DNA of 64,000 nucleotides, from positions 124,001 through 188,000 of the forward strand of contig JAQFWX010000057.1 in the NCBI GenBank assembly GCA_027605045.1, in the 5' to 3' direction. The notes under the pieces are model-generated. The model worked only from the letters and a program-made list of their open reading frames with translations, had not been told where the DNA came from and made no database searches. This DNA comes from Phallus indusiatus (taxonomy: Eukaryota; Basidiomycota; Agaricomycetes; Phallales; Phallaceae). Both the position numbers and the translations under genes were made by a program. Positions within the stretch are counted from its first letter, which is position 1. Each line of letters begins with the position of its first letter. Below, in pieces: positions 1-10,853 of the stretch.

Positions 1-720
1 TCGTTCTTTCATCTTTCCGTCGGCTTATGTGGACCTCTTAAATTCAAGGGGTCGCAGCTCTGCACAGCATTTATTGCGACATCGGGAATACTGTCAAAAA
101 AATCTTTTCTCCTTCTCCCCATGAATTGAATTTGAATAATTCTTTGACTCAATTGTCCCTGAACGACATAGTCAATGTCTGTGAGGAACTAAGCGAGTAG
201 CAATGCAGTCGAAGTAAACGCCACAGACCCGATACAGATTTGAACAAAATCAGGCGAGAGGCCTTGCACATACGTACATACATAGCCCTGGTTCCCGTTC
301 TCGGTATATTTGACCAATATACCACCGAGTACAAAAGTTGCGACCCGAGTCACCCGATGGTGACGATTTTCGGCGACTTTTGAGTTTGAGCCCATCATGA
401 CGACGTTGTGACGGCGGCCTTCTATTCGATTTTCACCAGCTTCGGATCAATCAGAGTCGGGGAAGACATAAGGGGATCATCGATCATCATTAGACTCTCT
501 CGCGTTGTTATGTGCCCACAGAAAAACACCAGAAACTATCAGGGAGATGGCTGGAGATGGTGATGGAGCTTTTGAGTGACAAGAGTGACAACATCACTGC
601 ATCACGGTCGCTACACTGGGCGCTTATTGAGCCAATAGTGTTCTTCGTAATGCCCGACTCTGCCACGACAACCATCATCGAGGCTTTGCCCATTATACTC
701 TCATTGCTGGATTAAGAGAT
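1..720. other. Left edge, no gene assigned
   Basis: Short open frames exist on both strands (minus 189-398 with a hydrophobic tail, plus 512-715), but none has recognisable domains or a convincing exon structure. The minus frame could be the last exon of a gene starting outside a simple reading frame, or chance. The stretch ends at the start codon of the DUF2470 gene and must hold its promoter. Confidence 0.4.
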
Positions 721-1606
721 ATGTCGGACGACGTAGCTTCACGTTCATCATTCTTATGTATGTATATGAGCAATCATCCGGACACGCTAGGTACGCGATG
801 AAATATCTCGCTTTACGTGCCATGTTCATCTCACCAAAACCTTTCTTTAGTTGCATATGTCAGACATTTTGGAAAGATTCAGCCCTTGGTTGAATCTGCT
901 TCAATGACCTCTATCAACTCAAAAGTGAATATCGTGGTTTATTTGTGCTCTCAGACATGGTGCTAAACGATATGAAGGCGATGTCACTCAGCTACGTCCT
1001 AAAAGGATCTAAGGAGAAAGGAACCGTAAACGTCCCTTTCGAACCGCCTCTTTCTGGTTATGATGAAGTAAAACCACGGCTGCTGTCAATGAAACTGGAT
1101 GCTGAAGAAAGTCTCGGCATGGTCGGTATTAAAATGAGTTTTCGTCAATATCCGAGAAGCTAACAATGAAATTACGCTTAACTAGGTTAAACGACCACAG
1201 ATTACAACGTTCGAAGTTGGACCTGAAATTCTCACTACACTATCCCTGATTGCATTGTTCATTTTCGTCACTTTCTCGGAGCAAAGGCCATATTCTACGA
1301 TACACAATATAGGACCCTGGCTTCGAAACGCTGTTGGGGGACCCAAGGTTCTCAAAGCAATCTGGATTATTGCCTACACTCTTCATTTTCTAGAAGCTGT
1401 ATATGTGTTTGTACTTTGCAGAAGGCATTCAACAGGTTTTGTGCTTGGGGTATGTCCTGTGCGCTTTCCATCTTTTTCTAGTCATTCACATGTCTTTTCA
1501 GGCGAAATGGGTTACAATCACATTCTTAGCTGGATATCCCGGATGGAGTAGGTTAAAGCGGTTAATTCAAAAGGCCAGGATAGACTCGATTACCAAGATT
1601 CATTGA
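721..1606 (+). CDS. DUF2470 domain membrane protein
   Basis: Spliced model with four introns. The first exon runs from ATG 721 to about 790 and contains MYMSNHPDTL; the second begins near 850 (AYVRHFGKIQ); the third, from about 955, carries the DUF2470 hallmark PPLSGYDEVKPRLLSMK; the fourth, from about 1201, encodes two hydrophobic helices around SLIALFIFVTF and AIWIIAYTLHFLEAVY; the last begins at about 1502 with AKWVTITFLAGYPGW and stops at 1604-1606. The layout of a heme-utilisation-like DUF2470 domain followed by two or three membrane helices matches a common fungal family of unknown function. The intron at 1449-1501 has clean GT-AG borders. No disabling change was seen. Family assignment is from remembered consensus; a cellular role is not known. 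Confidence 0.75.
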
Positions 1607-2670
1607 TGGTTTTCTCGGTTTTCTCACCACACGTGGTATACCAAAATCTAGCTGGGTGGATCAACTGTCTTGCGATGTACAATATTCTGTTTGGTTCAAG
1701 TCAAAATGTGAACAGAGGATCTTGTAAAACCTACATTTTGACCAGAGCAGCCAGTTATTCGGAAGCCTTGTGCCCAAGTTCAAGCTCCGAACGGCACCAT
1801 GATGACAACAACTTGAAGCAAATCTGTCCGTTCCAATGCTAGGAACTGGTCGGGAAGTAAACTGGCTCTATTGTGTTTTGAGGTATAAAGGGGTTACTGT
1901 TGCCAAAGATGTTGATCAGCGTGATCTTTTCGCGTAAGAGTTTAGATGGAAACAAACGCTAATACTATGTAATAGACAGAGTCCGCTCATCACATTCGGG
2001 GATATGCTTTGAACCGGGGCGCGGTTGGTCCATTTTGATAGCGCGGTAAGTATGCTTATATGTAAGTAAGTATATTATATTGGAGTACTCGAGCCGAGAA
2101 AGATAGGGCATCAATGTCGCCAAGAAGAAAGGCTGTGTAATTCGGTAACTTACTAATAATAAGGCATTGTTATTCGAAGCCTTACTGATTACCAGATTTC
2201 CTTGCATGATAGTTGGATATCCCCTGAAAAGCTGAAGTTATAGCTTTCCGTTCAATTTATGACGGTCACACATTGAATGTCTGTACTCAGCGTGTTTCTT
2301 GATTTGTTTAGATTAGATAAGATACAGGGTTGACTAACAGTTCAAGGAAAAATGCGAAAATGTTTTGAATGATTGACCGTCATATAACGGGGTTCTCGAA
2401 ATTCCGCATGGTTTTCTGCTCCAAGCGCCTGAGATGACCATTGATGCATATACGTGGTAAAGGCTTGGTGAACATGTTAACAGTTAATCGCTCCAACTAA
2501 TGGACTGATGTTGCGCGCTCGGTCCAGTCTGACTGTGCCAGTCCTCATTTTTGGCACATTTGTCGTGCGTGCCTTTTGAATTCCTTTTTTTTTGGATAAT
2601 CTCTCATTGTCCAACAGTCTAAACACAGTACCTTTTGCAACGGTGACCCGGCCCGGCGCGGCATCAGTCA
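1607..2670. other. Intergenic, no gene
   Basis: Only short chance frames are present between the DUF2470 gene and the duplicated FAD-gene upstream region. About 1830-2110 resembles 19406-19735 (listed separately). Nothing else was recognised. Confidence 0.5.
1830..2110 (+). repeat. Dispersed repeat, copy 1 (partner 19406-19735)
   Basis: Same-strand similarity to 19406-19735, with shared blocks such as CAATGCTAGG, TGTGTTTTGA, TATAAAGGG, ACTGTTG, GTAAGAGTTT and CACATTCGGGGATA in the same order. By eye roughly two thirds of positions agree, with small indels. No inverted ends were found, so it may be an old transposon remnant or a copied promoter segment of the F-box gene. Confidence 0.55.
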
Positions 2671-2992
2671 TCCTTAGTCATCCTCACCGTTATCCCCGAA
2701 CCCCAGCAAACAGTTTGAAAGACACTCGATCCAGCCATTGGGCAAAGCCGTGCCTACAGTGTCTCAGAAAGACCAGGTATCAAAGCATCGGCAGAAGAAA
2801 CCGTCTGAAGTATATACATCTTTTGATTTGGCTTTTTGTCATGGAGGCAGTTTGCGGGTGAATAACTGTCTTTCAAGCTGGACTTGGATGTGTCTTATTA
2901 TCGTATCAGCTCAAAGAAGTCAGCTTCGGCCATCACACTCCTGTCTTGATAATTGGGCTTATGAGACAGTGGGAGCACTTGATATCTCGAAC
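2671..2992 (+). repeat. Duplicated upstream region of FAD oxidoreductase, copy 1, distal part
   Basis: Matches 11620-11970 in order: CATCCTCACCGT, AAACAGTTTG, ACACTCGAT, TTTCAAG, TGTCTTATTAT and CGGCCATCACACTC. In the second copy this block lies directly before the oxidoreductase promoter. Here it is cut off from its gene by the hAT element, whose left target duplication is 2985-2992. Confidence 0.7.
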
Positions 2993-3000
2993 TAGTGTTG

Positions 3001-3140
3001 CCCACGGCTGGCTACGGCTGGCTAACGAGCCAATTACATGGCTGCCGGCTTATTTTTATAGCCGGCTTGAATGAGCCGATTGTATTAGCTCAGCTTAGTT
3101 TGGAGCCGGCCTTAAGCCGGCTTCTTAGCCGATTAGCATG
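3001..3140. repeat. hAT left subterminal repeats
   Basis: GGCTGGCTACGGCTGGCTA is followed by several copies of GCCGGCTT or AGCCGGC in both orientations (around 3053, 3060, 3103 and 3115). In hAT elements such short repeated motifs near the ends bind transposase. The same motif clusters at the right end, which supports that role here. Confidence 0.7.
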
Positions 3141-3186
3141 TCATATTACCATAATGAGCATAATGGACGAATCCTTACAAAATTAG

Positions 3187-6100
3187 TTAAGGCGAAGTAA
3201 AATCAGTACTATCATCCTCCCATGATCCATTGCTATCACTGAAACACTCTAAACCTGAGTCAACCTCTTCATCAAGCTTCCAACCTTCGACATCATCTTG
3301 ATATTCATTTTCCTCTTCAACCGTGTCTTCGGTACAATGCCAATGACGTGTGAAGTTAAATCTGTCTGTATTTATTGCATACTTTAGTAGTTGTAATTCC
3401 TCCATTAATGCAGGTTTGATCCGATTTCGCTTTAGAGTGTCTGTTTCGGCAGCAGATGAGAATGCTCGCTCTGCCGCAACAGATGATGCTTGTACTGGAA
3501 GGATATCCAGTGCAATACGAAATAAAGTCGGGTATCGATCCGAGTTTCTCTAATAAATAAGTAAATATACTGATATTTGAAATAAAAACAAACTTACATC
3601 CCACCACTCAATGATATCAACATTTTCCGGGTTAGGATAGGTATCTAGAACATTAGGGCCGAAGTATCGTTCAAACTCCTCCTTAATAGGGCAAGCAGAT
3701 GCTTGTCGTGAGGAAATACTATTCGGCTCATCAAGAAAATCACCGTAAAGTTTAAATCTTATATCCTTTTGAGGGCTTTGATGATGACTGGATGGGACAG
3801 ATGGCGTGGGTGGCGTCATTTTGGTTTGGTATTTGTAAAGCTATATAAATATGTCAATGGTGTAACCCAATATTGAAAAATAATATAATTCAAACCTCTT
3901 CAAAAATCACCTCACGAGCAAAAGTGACACCACTTTTAGACCATTTACGTTCAAACCATCTCATACGCATTGATGGATGAATAGCTGGTATGGGATGAGT
4001 TTTATAACATGCGCTGATAAAAGATAACATACCAATCGCAAGGATAAATAGTTTTGAAAAAACTCGCTCGTTGTAATTCTTCTGCATATTGTCAATTCCA
4101 GCTTGTATGGCATGTTTCATATATGAATATTTCTGCTGATTTGCTGCTTCTTTCAATGATGCTAAAACACTCTCATAGGCAGGCAGCGAACAGGCCAGCA
4201 TTGGTGTAGATTCTCGAGACATCATTTCTTGCAAAATATATGGACGCTGAATTGTGTCAGATAATTACATTGAGATAAATAGGAACATACCTCAAGAATG
4301 TCACCAATATGTTCTAAGACAGTCCACTCCGACTCTGTCAATTTGGTGTGCTTGAAGATGTCAGGACGCCTTGCTATATAGACCTCAAGTGGCTGGAAAT
4401 AGTTAGATAATTGATCAACTAACACATATGTAGTACATACCTGTCTTAAAAGGCGCATGCGTGTAATGCTCAGATATGTTGAACCCCAGCGGGTGGGCAT
4501 GTCCCGGATCGGAATCACTTTTGGTAACTGAACGACACTTTCTTGGTCATTGGTTTTGGCCTTCCATTTTTCTGTCCCATTCCCATAGCCGATTAAAGTT
4601 GTAAACTCATTGCGGCGAATTTGTGACATACGAATGAGATTTATAATCTCACGCGCAATTGCTATTGGATCTCTTTTCAGAGCATCGTCAAGGTCCTGTG
4701 TGAGAAGATAGGCAGGTTCTTCGAAGTCAGAGCGGAATTTTGCCGTAGGGTTTTGTCGTGCCTTAGAGGCAGTTAGCGCATCGACCATCGCATTCACAGC
4801 CAGGTGAAGAGTGTGTGGAAAACATCTGCATAACGAGTTAGATCACCTTGAAAGAAGTCACAAGTAAAAACCTTACATGACTTGTGAATGAAGAGCGTCA
4901 AATGCCATATCCTGGGCCAACAGTAGATGTTCATAATCCTGTGCCATTGCTATCATATTAGCCGCTCCATCCGTGCTAATACTACGGACCTATAATAATA
5001 TGTGAATATAAGAACAAATAGATTTCAATTAACTTACTTTCCCTGTAATACCCGCTCTATCTGTTATCTTAAGTAGCGCTTTAGCAAGCACTTGTCCGGT
5101 ATGACGACCAGGTGTAGGGAGAAAAGCAATCAATGCTGATTTCAACACAAGCTTGCCTTGAGACGAAGCTTTATTTGTTCGTCTCATGAAGTGGGCCGTC
5201 ACACCAAGGTAGGCACGCATTTCTTTATCGTCCCAACCATCAATGGTCAAGGCAATCATTCCCTCTGACCCCTAAATCCATTTTAGATATATATACTCAG
5301 AGTCAAGCTATAATGAATAATATTTACCTGTAATTCTGATTTGAGTTTATCGAAGTACTGCGCATGAATGGTTGATATCAAGCGTCTAATGGTAGTCCGG
5401 TGTGGTATATCCTTGTCTTCCAAAGTGTCCCGGAGAAATAAGATGAAGTTGCGAAAGGGTGGGTATTCGACAAGGTTGATCGACTATGAAAGATTGTTAT
5501 TGTAAGTTGGCTGTAAAATGTTCGACATACCTCATCAAACCCAACCATCCATTCAACTAACAACTTCCTGAATTTATCCTTGGTAAATGGAATACGATGC
5601 GCTCCAGCCTTGGTTCGGCCCATAAGTTTTTGCAGTTCTACGCTTCTTGGCTGCCAACCGTACTTCTGACATGCATTCACGAATTCGTCTTGATGCAGAT
5701 TAATAAGGTGTTTTCGAAGAGTACCGGTACTTGTTTTCGGAGCATAAACACCCACTTTTGGGCCGAGAATAGTTAATTTCGGATTAGAAATACATTTCAT
5801 GCGATAATTACTATGAAATAAATGAGAAGACAATGGAAATATAAGTTTTAAGACATACCTGCACAGTTTACAGAGAGTACTCTGAGCGGGGTCACCATCT
5901 TCGGCCTTTTCAAAGAAAAACCAGACGTCTTCAGCATTATTCCCCCTTGGAAGAACAGCAACAGGGCCTGACAAGACTGTGCGAACCTCCGGTTCAGCAG
6001 GTGGATCAAACCGTTGGGGGCCATGTAATGTAGGAGTTGCTGTGAAGGCGGGTGACGGAAGAGAAGGTTCTGGTGGCCCAGTAAAGTCGGAGGGCTGTGA

Positions 6101-6616
6101 ATGGGCTTCATCATCGGTGTCGTTAAACATGCGGGATATCTCGTTTGAAAAATCCTCCTCTTCATTGCGTGCAAGACGCTGTTGCCTGTTTCGTTCTCGT
6201 TGCCTGCGCTGTTGAGCCTCAGCCCGCTTGGTTGGTGGCTTCAGACCTTCTTTCTGGGGCTTGGGCTTGGGCTTGGGTTGTGGTGCGATGACGTCTGTCA
6301 AGGTCGAGTCATAATTGTCATCTGTGGTAATATAGCGAATGGCATCTTGATATCGTGCATTACCAGTAGCACCCCGTGTTTGCATACGATTGACATTATG
6401 CATAACGGACGGAACGGTGAGTGGCGAAGGATCAGAATTGAGGAATGGAGGAGCGTCAAGTAGATTTTTAGTTTTTTTCTTACGGGTAGACATGAGAATG
6501 AACGAACAATATTTTTTCAATGGTTTTATACTTTTCAGGACATCTGGGATGTCCGATGGATAACGCGCTCTGGCACTCCGTGCGAGCCAATGTTCGAAAG
6601 CATCTAGAAAATCCAT
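3187..6616 (-). CDS. hAT transposase with BED-type zinc finger
   Basis: Spliced minus-strand gene with about nine short introns, no frame break found. The basic, Lys/Pro-rich N-terminus is followed by a BED-like finger (CKLC near 5865, then LRKHLINLHQDEF near 5690, giving C-x2-C and H-x4-H). The RNase H-like core has its first Asp in LTIDGWDDKEMRAYLG (about 5250), the second in ISTDGAANM (about 4970), the CFPHTLHLAVNAM block (about 4800), the Trp of TRWGSTYLS (about 4490) and the Glu of the hAT dimerisation domain in SVAAERAFSSAAETD (about 3460). The C-terminus is acidic and stops at 3187. All catalytic carboxylates expected for hAT are present. The start is uncertain: ATG 6616 gives the longest protein, but ATG 6493 (MSTRKKKTK) lies just after a TATAAAA at about 6522-6528 and is a strong alternative. 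Confidence 0.9.
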
Positions 6617-7001
6617 AGTTAAATTGAATAGCGGCAAGGGTTGAAACACAATGTCAGGTTATCCCTGAACAAAAAAAGAGAGAGAAAAAAACTTGCCATT
6701 CAAAAAATGGTTAAACATGGTTTACGTCTGCTTGGAAATACTTGCTGCGCGTGTGCGTGTTGTAACTGTGTACACCTGGGGAAACTCCGAAACACCGCTC
6801 ACTTCCGTCAATTTAATTCCCCCTGGTTTTATATACAAGCGGGAACCAAAAGATTGGTTTAAACCTAGAGTTGAGATATAAGATCTTGAATCCTAACAAA
6901 AAATAGACATTTATTTTTTTCTCTAAAATGTGTATACAAATTAAATCATGCAAAGAATGCGCCGCTTGTTCAGTGTTGTTGTTGTTGCTGTTGCTACCAG
7001 T

Positions 7002-7958
7002 TCAACCGGTCAGACCATACAGATGCTGAACAAGAGTCACAGCAGGATCTGTGCTCGAGCTGGAATTGGCGACGATGTCCAGGGAAAGGAATGAAGTTGC
7101 CGAATCAACATTCAACGACGTATGTCCTCCAAAACCTTGGGCAGAGGGCAAAGCAGGTGGGTTGAACAAGTTGCCCAATCCGGGTGATTTCAGTCCCAGG
7201 CTTGCTGGCTTTGATTTTATTTGAGTTTGCATAGATCCTAAGAGTGTGGATGAGCATCAATGAAGAGGTCATCTCCTTATAACATACCTGCAGAGGGGCT
7301 AAGCAGGGTTGTCATCGGATCAGACCGAGTCACTTATTGAAGAACGGTAATAAAGAATCTGATTTGAACTTGTGTGGATTGTTGCAAAAGACTGTAAAGT
7401 GCGGCCGTTCTTTCTGCATCCGAGAGAGCACGGAACCCTAAATAAAAGAGACAAAGGAGATTGAGATGTTTACGTCCCCGGCATTACAACGAAAAAAGAC
7501 CGACACCGTTCAATATGTAGCAGCGAGTTCTTCTTTAAAGTTAGCATCTAAAGATTCCGCCGCCATCTTTTCCAATGTTACTTCATAGTTTTGGAGATTC
7601 TCAAACCATTGATCAATACCTTCGGCTGAAAGTAGAAAATTAAAAACGCAACATCAGCATCACATTGGCATTTGGAACGCTGAAATCTTCCACTTACCTT
7701 CAGGGGTCTGAAACATGGAAGCACCACCGCTTACAAGGAGCTCGTTAGTCGGCCTGACTGACCACCGACTCTGGGTTATGAGAGTGCAAGATTGTTAGCT
7801 CCAGGACGAGCCTGCAGTCCCGCTGGTACGCGTGGGCTAACTAATTCGGGCTTGGCGAAGTGCTTTTGCATTTGTGCTTCCGGGAATTGTGCTGGCCGTA
7901 TATTGCCCCTGCCAGCTGCTCCTTGTTGCCCTAAACACGCCCACCATAATCCAGTCAC
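7002..7958 (-). pseudogene. VTS1: Captured VTS1 fragment inside the hAT element
   Basis: Minus-strand pieces read like the N-terminal half of Vts1, the SAM-domain RNA-binding regulator of mRNA decay: FPEAQMQKHF and SPRVPAGLQARPGANNLALS (7958-7776), GGASMFQTPE (about 7700), IDQWFENLQNYEVTLEKM (about 7590), [20 protein letters not shown] and [12 protein letters not shown] (about 7430-7345), DPMTTLLSPSA (about 7305) and LASLGLKSPG-like residues, then GLGNLFNPP (about 7150). Introns are kept, for example the donor near 7698 and the acceptor near 7627, so genomic DNA rather than cDNA was captured. It cannot encode Vts1: a stop (TAA) follows VLQ, the frame is shifted after KEELAA, and the SAM domain is absent. 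The intact VTS1 gene should lie elsewhere in the genome. Confidence 0.85.
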
Positions 7959-8087
7959 TTAGACTGGACCCTTCCGAGTGTCCCAACTGACCCCAGATTG
8001 CAACACAAGGAGGTAGAATGGGCTGCCTTGGGGTTCAAGTGGCAGTGGCTGTAGCACCAATACAGCGTCGTAACAGCGCCGTGACGT

Positions 8088-8426
8088 ATGTGGGGTAGTC
8101 GATTGAGAGCTTTGGCGATGGCTAGCAAGAATACACCTGAAGAAACCCCGGAGGAAAATGGACCGAGTCCTACCCCTCCTCGAGTACAAGTGTCAAGTCA
8201 AAATTCGAATTCCGAGTCGTATCAGCAAGCCATGATGGAATCTCTTTCGCGTACGATGAGTGATATGCCAATGCCTGAGATGAGAGAGCTTACAGTTGAT
8301 CCACCGCTTGCGACACAACCTGTTGCAGGTCCATCGCGTGCTCTGCCGCCAGGTTCTATCGGTGCCAATGCGATGGAACGAGCGAGGAGAGCTGACGGGT
8401 ATAATCAAGGCTACGCTGATCTATAA
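8088..8426 (+). CDS. Unknown open frame in hAT cargo region
   Basis: An uninterrupted frame of 112 codons (MWGSRLRALAMASKNTPEE...) on the strand opposite the transposase. It is rich in Ser, Pro, Glu and Met (PMPEMRELTVDPP) with no recognised fold, signal peptide or membrane segment. A second start at ATG 8118 (MASKNTPEETPEEN) is possible. It may be a second element gene, another captured host fragment or chance. No relative is recognised and expression is unproven. Confidence 0.3.
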   Translation: MWGSRLRALAMASKNTPEETPEENGPSPTPPRVQVSSQNSNSESYQQAMMESLSRTMSDMPMPEMRELTVDPPLATQPVAGPSRALPPGSIGANAMERARRADGYNQGYADL

Positions 8427-8714
8427 AAATAGAATAAGAGTAAGCTATGTACTGAAAATTGGATAATATAGTTAACTCACCGCGAGATGTGAGGGGAAAG
8501 GTCCAGCAAAGGACAGAAAGGGCAGATAGTCAGCCGGTTGCGTGGACAATGGACATGTCACATGTCCAAAATTCGCGTTTTTGATCCCGGCACTCCATGG
8601 CCATTGTATCCCATGTTCAAGGATGCGGATGAGCTGAGATTTCGAATGCTTTACGGGTGAAGAAGGGGAGCATGTCAAGGTGCGACATAACCTATGTCAC
8701 ATGTCACGTACACA

Positions 8715-8851
8715 AGGCTTGGAGCCGGCTTGAGCCGGCTCAGCAACAGCTATTGAACCGAGCCAGCTTTTTCCCAGCGGCTTTCGAAAATCGGCTCGTC
8801 TCGGCCTATATTCAGCTCGGCTACCGGCTTAGCCGCTGCTGAGCTAAGCCA
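8715..8851. repeat. hAT right subterminal repeats
   Basis: Dense AGCCGGCT-type motifs (GGAGCCGGCTTGAGCCGGCT at about 8721-8740, then CGGCTCG, CTCGGCTACCGGCTTAGC) mirror those at 3001-3140. Together with the perfect terminal repeats they define the right transposase-binding end. Confidence 0.7.
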
Positions 8852-9086
8852 TGGGCAACACTATCTCGAACAGTCTCAATGCTGCTACTCATGTGTTAGT
8901 TCCCACAAACAAATATCGGTAATTCTAAAATCTCTCATAAATTCTATCAACTAATTGGATTTTTGGATTCGAATTAGTCCTTAAAAGCCATCAGTCGGCC
9001 GTTCACATATAAGATATAATTCGGTCAATACACACCGAGCATGCCCTGAATTTGTGTATTCATCGATCATCCGGTATTCCTGTACT

Positions 9087-9093
9087 TATAAAA
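9087..9093 (+). promoter_or_regulatory. TATA box of FAD oxidoreductase 1
   Basis: TATAAAA lies 61 bases before the ATG. A TATAAAG sits at the same place before the second copy, and both follow a shared ATCGATCATCCG motif, so the core promoter is conserved between copies. Confidence 0.55.
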
Positions 9094-9153
9094 TGTCTCA
9101 GTTTGACGTGAGCCTTTACCAGTCTTTACCCCATAGGTTATCACTAGCTCTCA

Positions 9154-10853
9154 ATGGCTTCTTTCGAAACTTTCAAAACAGCATTCAAAGGCGACATCGT
9201 CGACTCATCCTCACCCGATTACGATAAAGCTATCAGTCGTTGGGCTGGTAATGCCGTTCGCAAAGCGAGGTAATTATTCCACTTCATCCATCCAAGGTGG
9301 TAACATCCTCAATTTTAACACTAATTCCGAAGATACGTGTTATACCCTAAAGACGACGAAGATGTATCTTTAGCGATAAAGTACTCTGTTGCGAACGATA
9401 TTGGTTTTGTCGTCAAAGGAGGGGGACACAACCCATCTGGCGCTTCTTCCATCGAAGATGGGATTGTCATCGATTTGAATAAATATTTCGACTATGCAAA
9501 AGTGGATCCTGTGACTAAAACCGTTGAAGCAGGAGGAGGATCTCTTTGGAGCACGGTTGATTATGCTGCCTTTGCACATGGTCTAGCTACGGTCGGTGGC
9601 ACGGTCAACCAAACTGGTCTTGGAGGTTATTGTACGCATGGAGGTCACGGAGTCCTAACCGGGAGATACGGCCAATCTTCCGATAATATTCTTGAAATGA
9701 CGGTCGTCATCGCTGATGGGTCTATTCTCGTAGTCAATGAGAACTCTCATTCTGACTTATTCTGGGCTCTTCGAGGCGGCGGTGGCGGCAACTTTGGTTG
9801 TGTGACGAGATTCAAAATCCAACTATACGACCAAAAACCAACCGTTTACGCGGGAATGCTTCTATTCTCTCCAGCCCAGTTCGACCAGGTTACCAAAACC
9901 TTCGAGGAATGGATTCCCAAAGCATCCGAGGACGATTACACTGGTCTGGGTTTCGCACGTGGTCCAGATGGATCGGTATTTGCATTTCGTTTAAATCCAT
10001 AATTTTTTCCTAATCATACAATAGCCTATGGTTATGATGATAGTTTTCTACAATGGATCAGCTGAACAAGGTCGACAAAACTATAAAGACTTCTTCGATC
10101 TTGGTTAGTGAGCACGCGTCGTCTAACTGCGGAAAACTAACTCCTTATGCTCAGGTCCCATCGTCGACATGACTCGCGAAATGCCCTATCCAGAAGTTAA
10201 TGAACTGCTTAACCCAACGTCCGGCCGGTCTCGGAGGTATTATATGGTAAAGCTCGTGCTGTTTCATTTACCCCTTTCACAGCACTCATCGATTCCTTAG
10301 ACGGGCACAAGTTTGCGAGGTCCCGTGACAGCCCATGCAAAAGAGGTTTTCGATAAAATCATGGCTGTGACCGAGAAAAATCCGTGCGACGAGAAGGAGC
10401 CTCCCATGGAGTTTTCTTTTGTTTATGAAATCGCCAACCTTAAGAAGGTTATGTCGGTTCCACCTGATGCGACCGCATTCCGTAACCGTGGCCACCAGGG
10501 GCAAGTTCTCATATCTGCCGCGTGGGATAAAGAGCTACCTGATGATACCGAACACGCGCGGAGGATCACAAGGGAGTTGGTCGCCATTGTTGAGAGAACC
10601 GCAACCGCCCAGCCTAAGGAATATGAGACCGATTTCTATGGAAATTATAGTAAGCCGATAAATATTCTTTTATAAAAAACTTTTACCATAATCTAAATGA
10701 ATAGCCACCGATATCACTGTGTCTGCGGTTTCCAAAGCTGAGAGATTATGGGGCGCCAATTTACCGAGACTGCAGGAGATCAAGCAGAAATACGATCCTA
10801 AAAGGGTGTTCAATAGATGGATCGCTATCCCTCCTTTCAAGATCCCAATCTAG
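9154..10853 (+). CDS. FAD-linked oxidoreductase (PCMH/BBE type), tandem copy 1
   Basis: Start MASFETFKTAFKGDIVDSSS; introns after 9269 (exon 2 from 9333), near 9977-10024, 10110, 10246 and 10651. The FAD-binding PCMH domain shows VVKGGGHNPSG, whose His is the usual 8-alpha-histidyl FAD site, then GGTVNQTGLGGYCTHGGHG, DNILEMTVV and ALRGGGGGNFGCVT. The second-attachment Cys of bicovalent enzymes (C-x-x-V-G-x-G-G) is a Val here, so FAD is probably held by one covalent bond. The C-terminal BBE domain has the conserved GNY and YDPKRVFNRW. No signal peptide, so probably cytosolic, like 6-hydroxynicotine-oxidase-type enzymes; substrate unknown. The coding part is intact, but the hAT transposon ends only 290 bases upstream. 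The protein ends FKIPI, shorter than copy 2. Confidence 0.92.

Larger units (their letters stand above)
2993..8863 (-). mobile_element. Complete hAT DNA transposon with captured VTS1 fragment
   Basis: The ends are perfect 12-bp inverted repeats, TAGTGTTGCCCA at 2993-3004 and its complement at 8852-8863, flanked by the identical 8-bp duplication TCTCGAAC at 2985-2992 and 8864-8871. An 8-bp target duplication and this end sequence are standard for hAT elements. Inside are a transposase gene on the minus strand (3187 to about 6616), a pseudogene fragment of VTS1 (7002-7958) and an unexplained plus-strand frame (8088-8426). Both ends carry clusters of AGCCGGCT-like subterminal repeats. The length of 5871 bp is large for a hAT, mainly because of the cargo half. 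Intact transposase, perfect ends and perfect duplication suggest a young, possibly active element. Confidence 0.95.

Noticed and set aside
512..715. Plus-strand frame just before the DUF2470 gene
   Set aside because: No domain, ends 6 bases before a well-supported start codon, and the opposite strand is equally open.
7776..8189. A working VTS1 gene or a separate gene at 7776-8189
   Set aside because: The VTS1 part has a stop and a frame shift and lacks the SAM domain; the minus frame at 7959-8189 has no recognised match.
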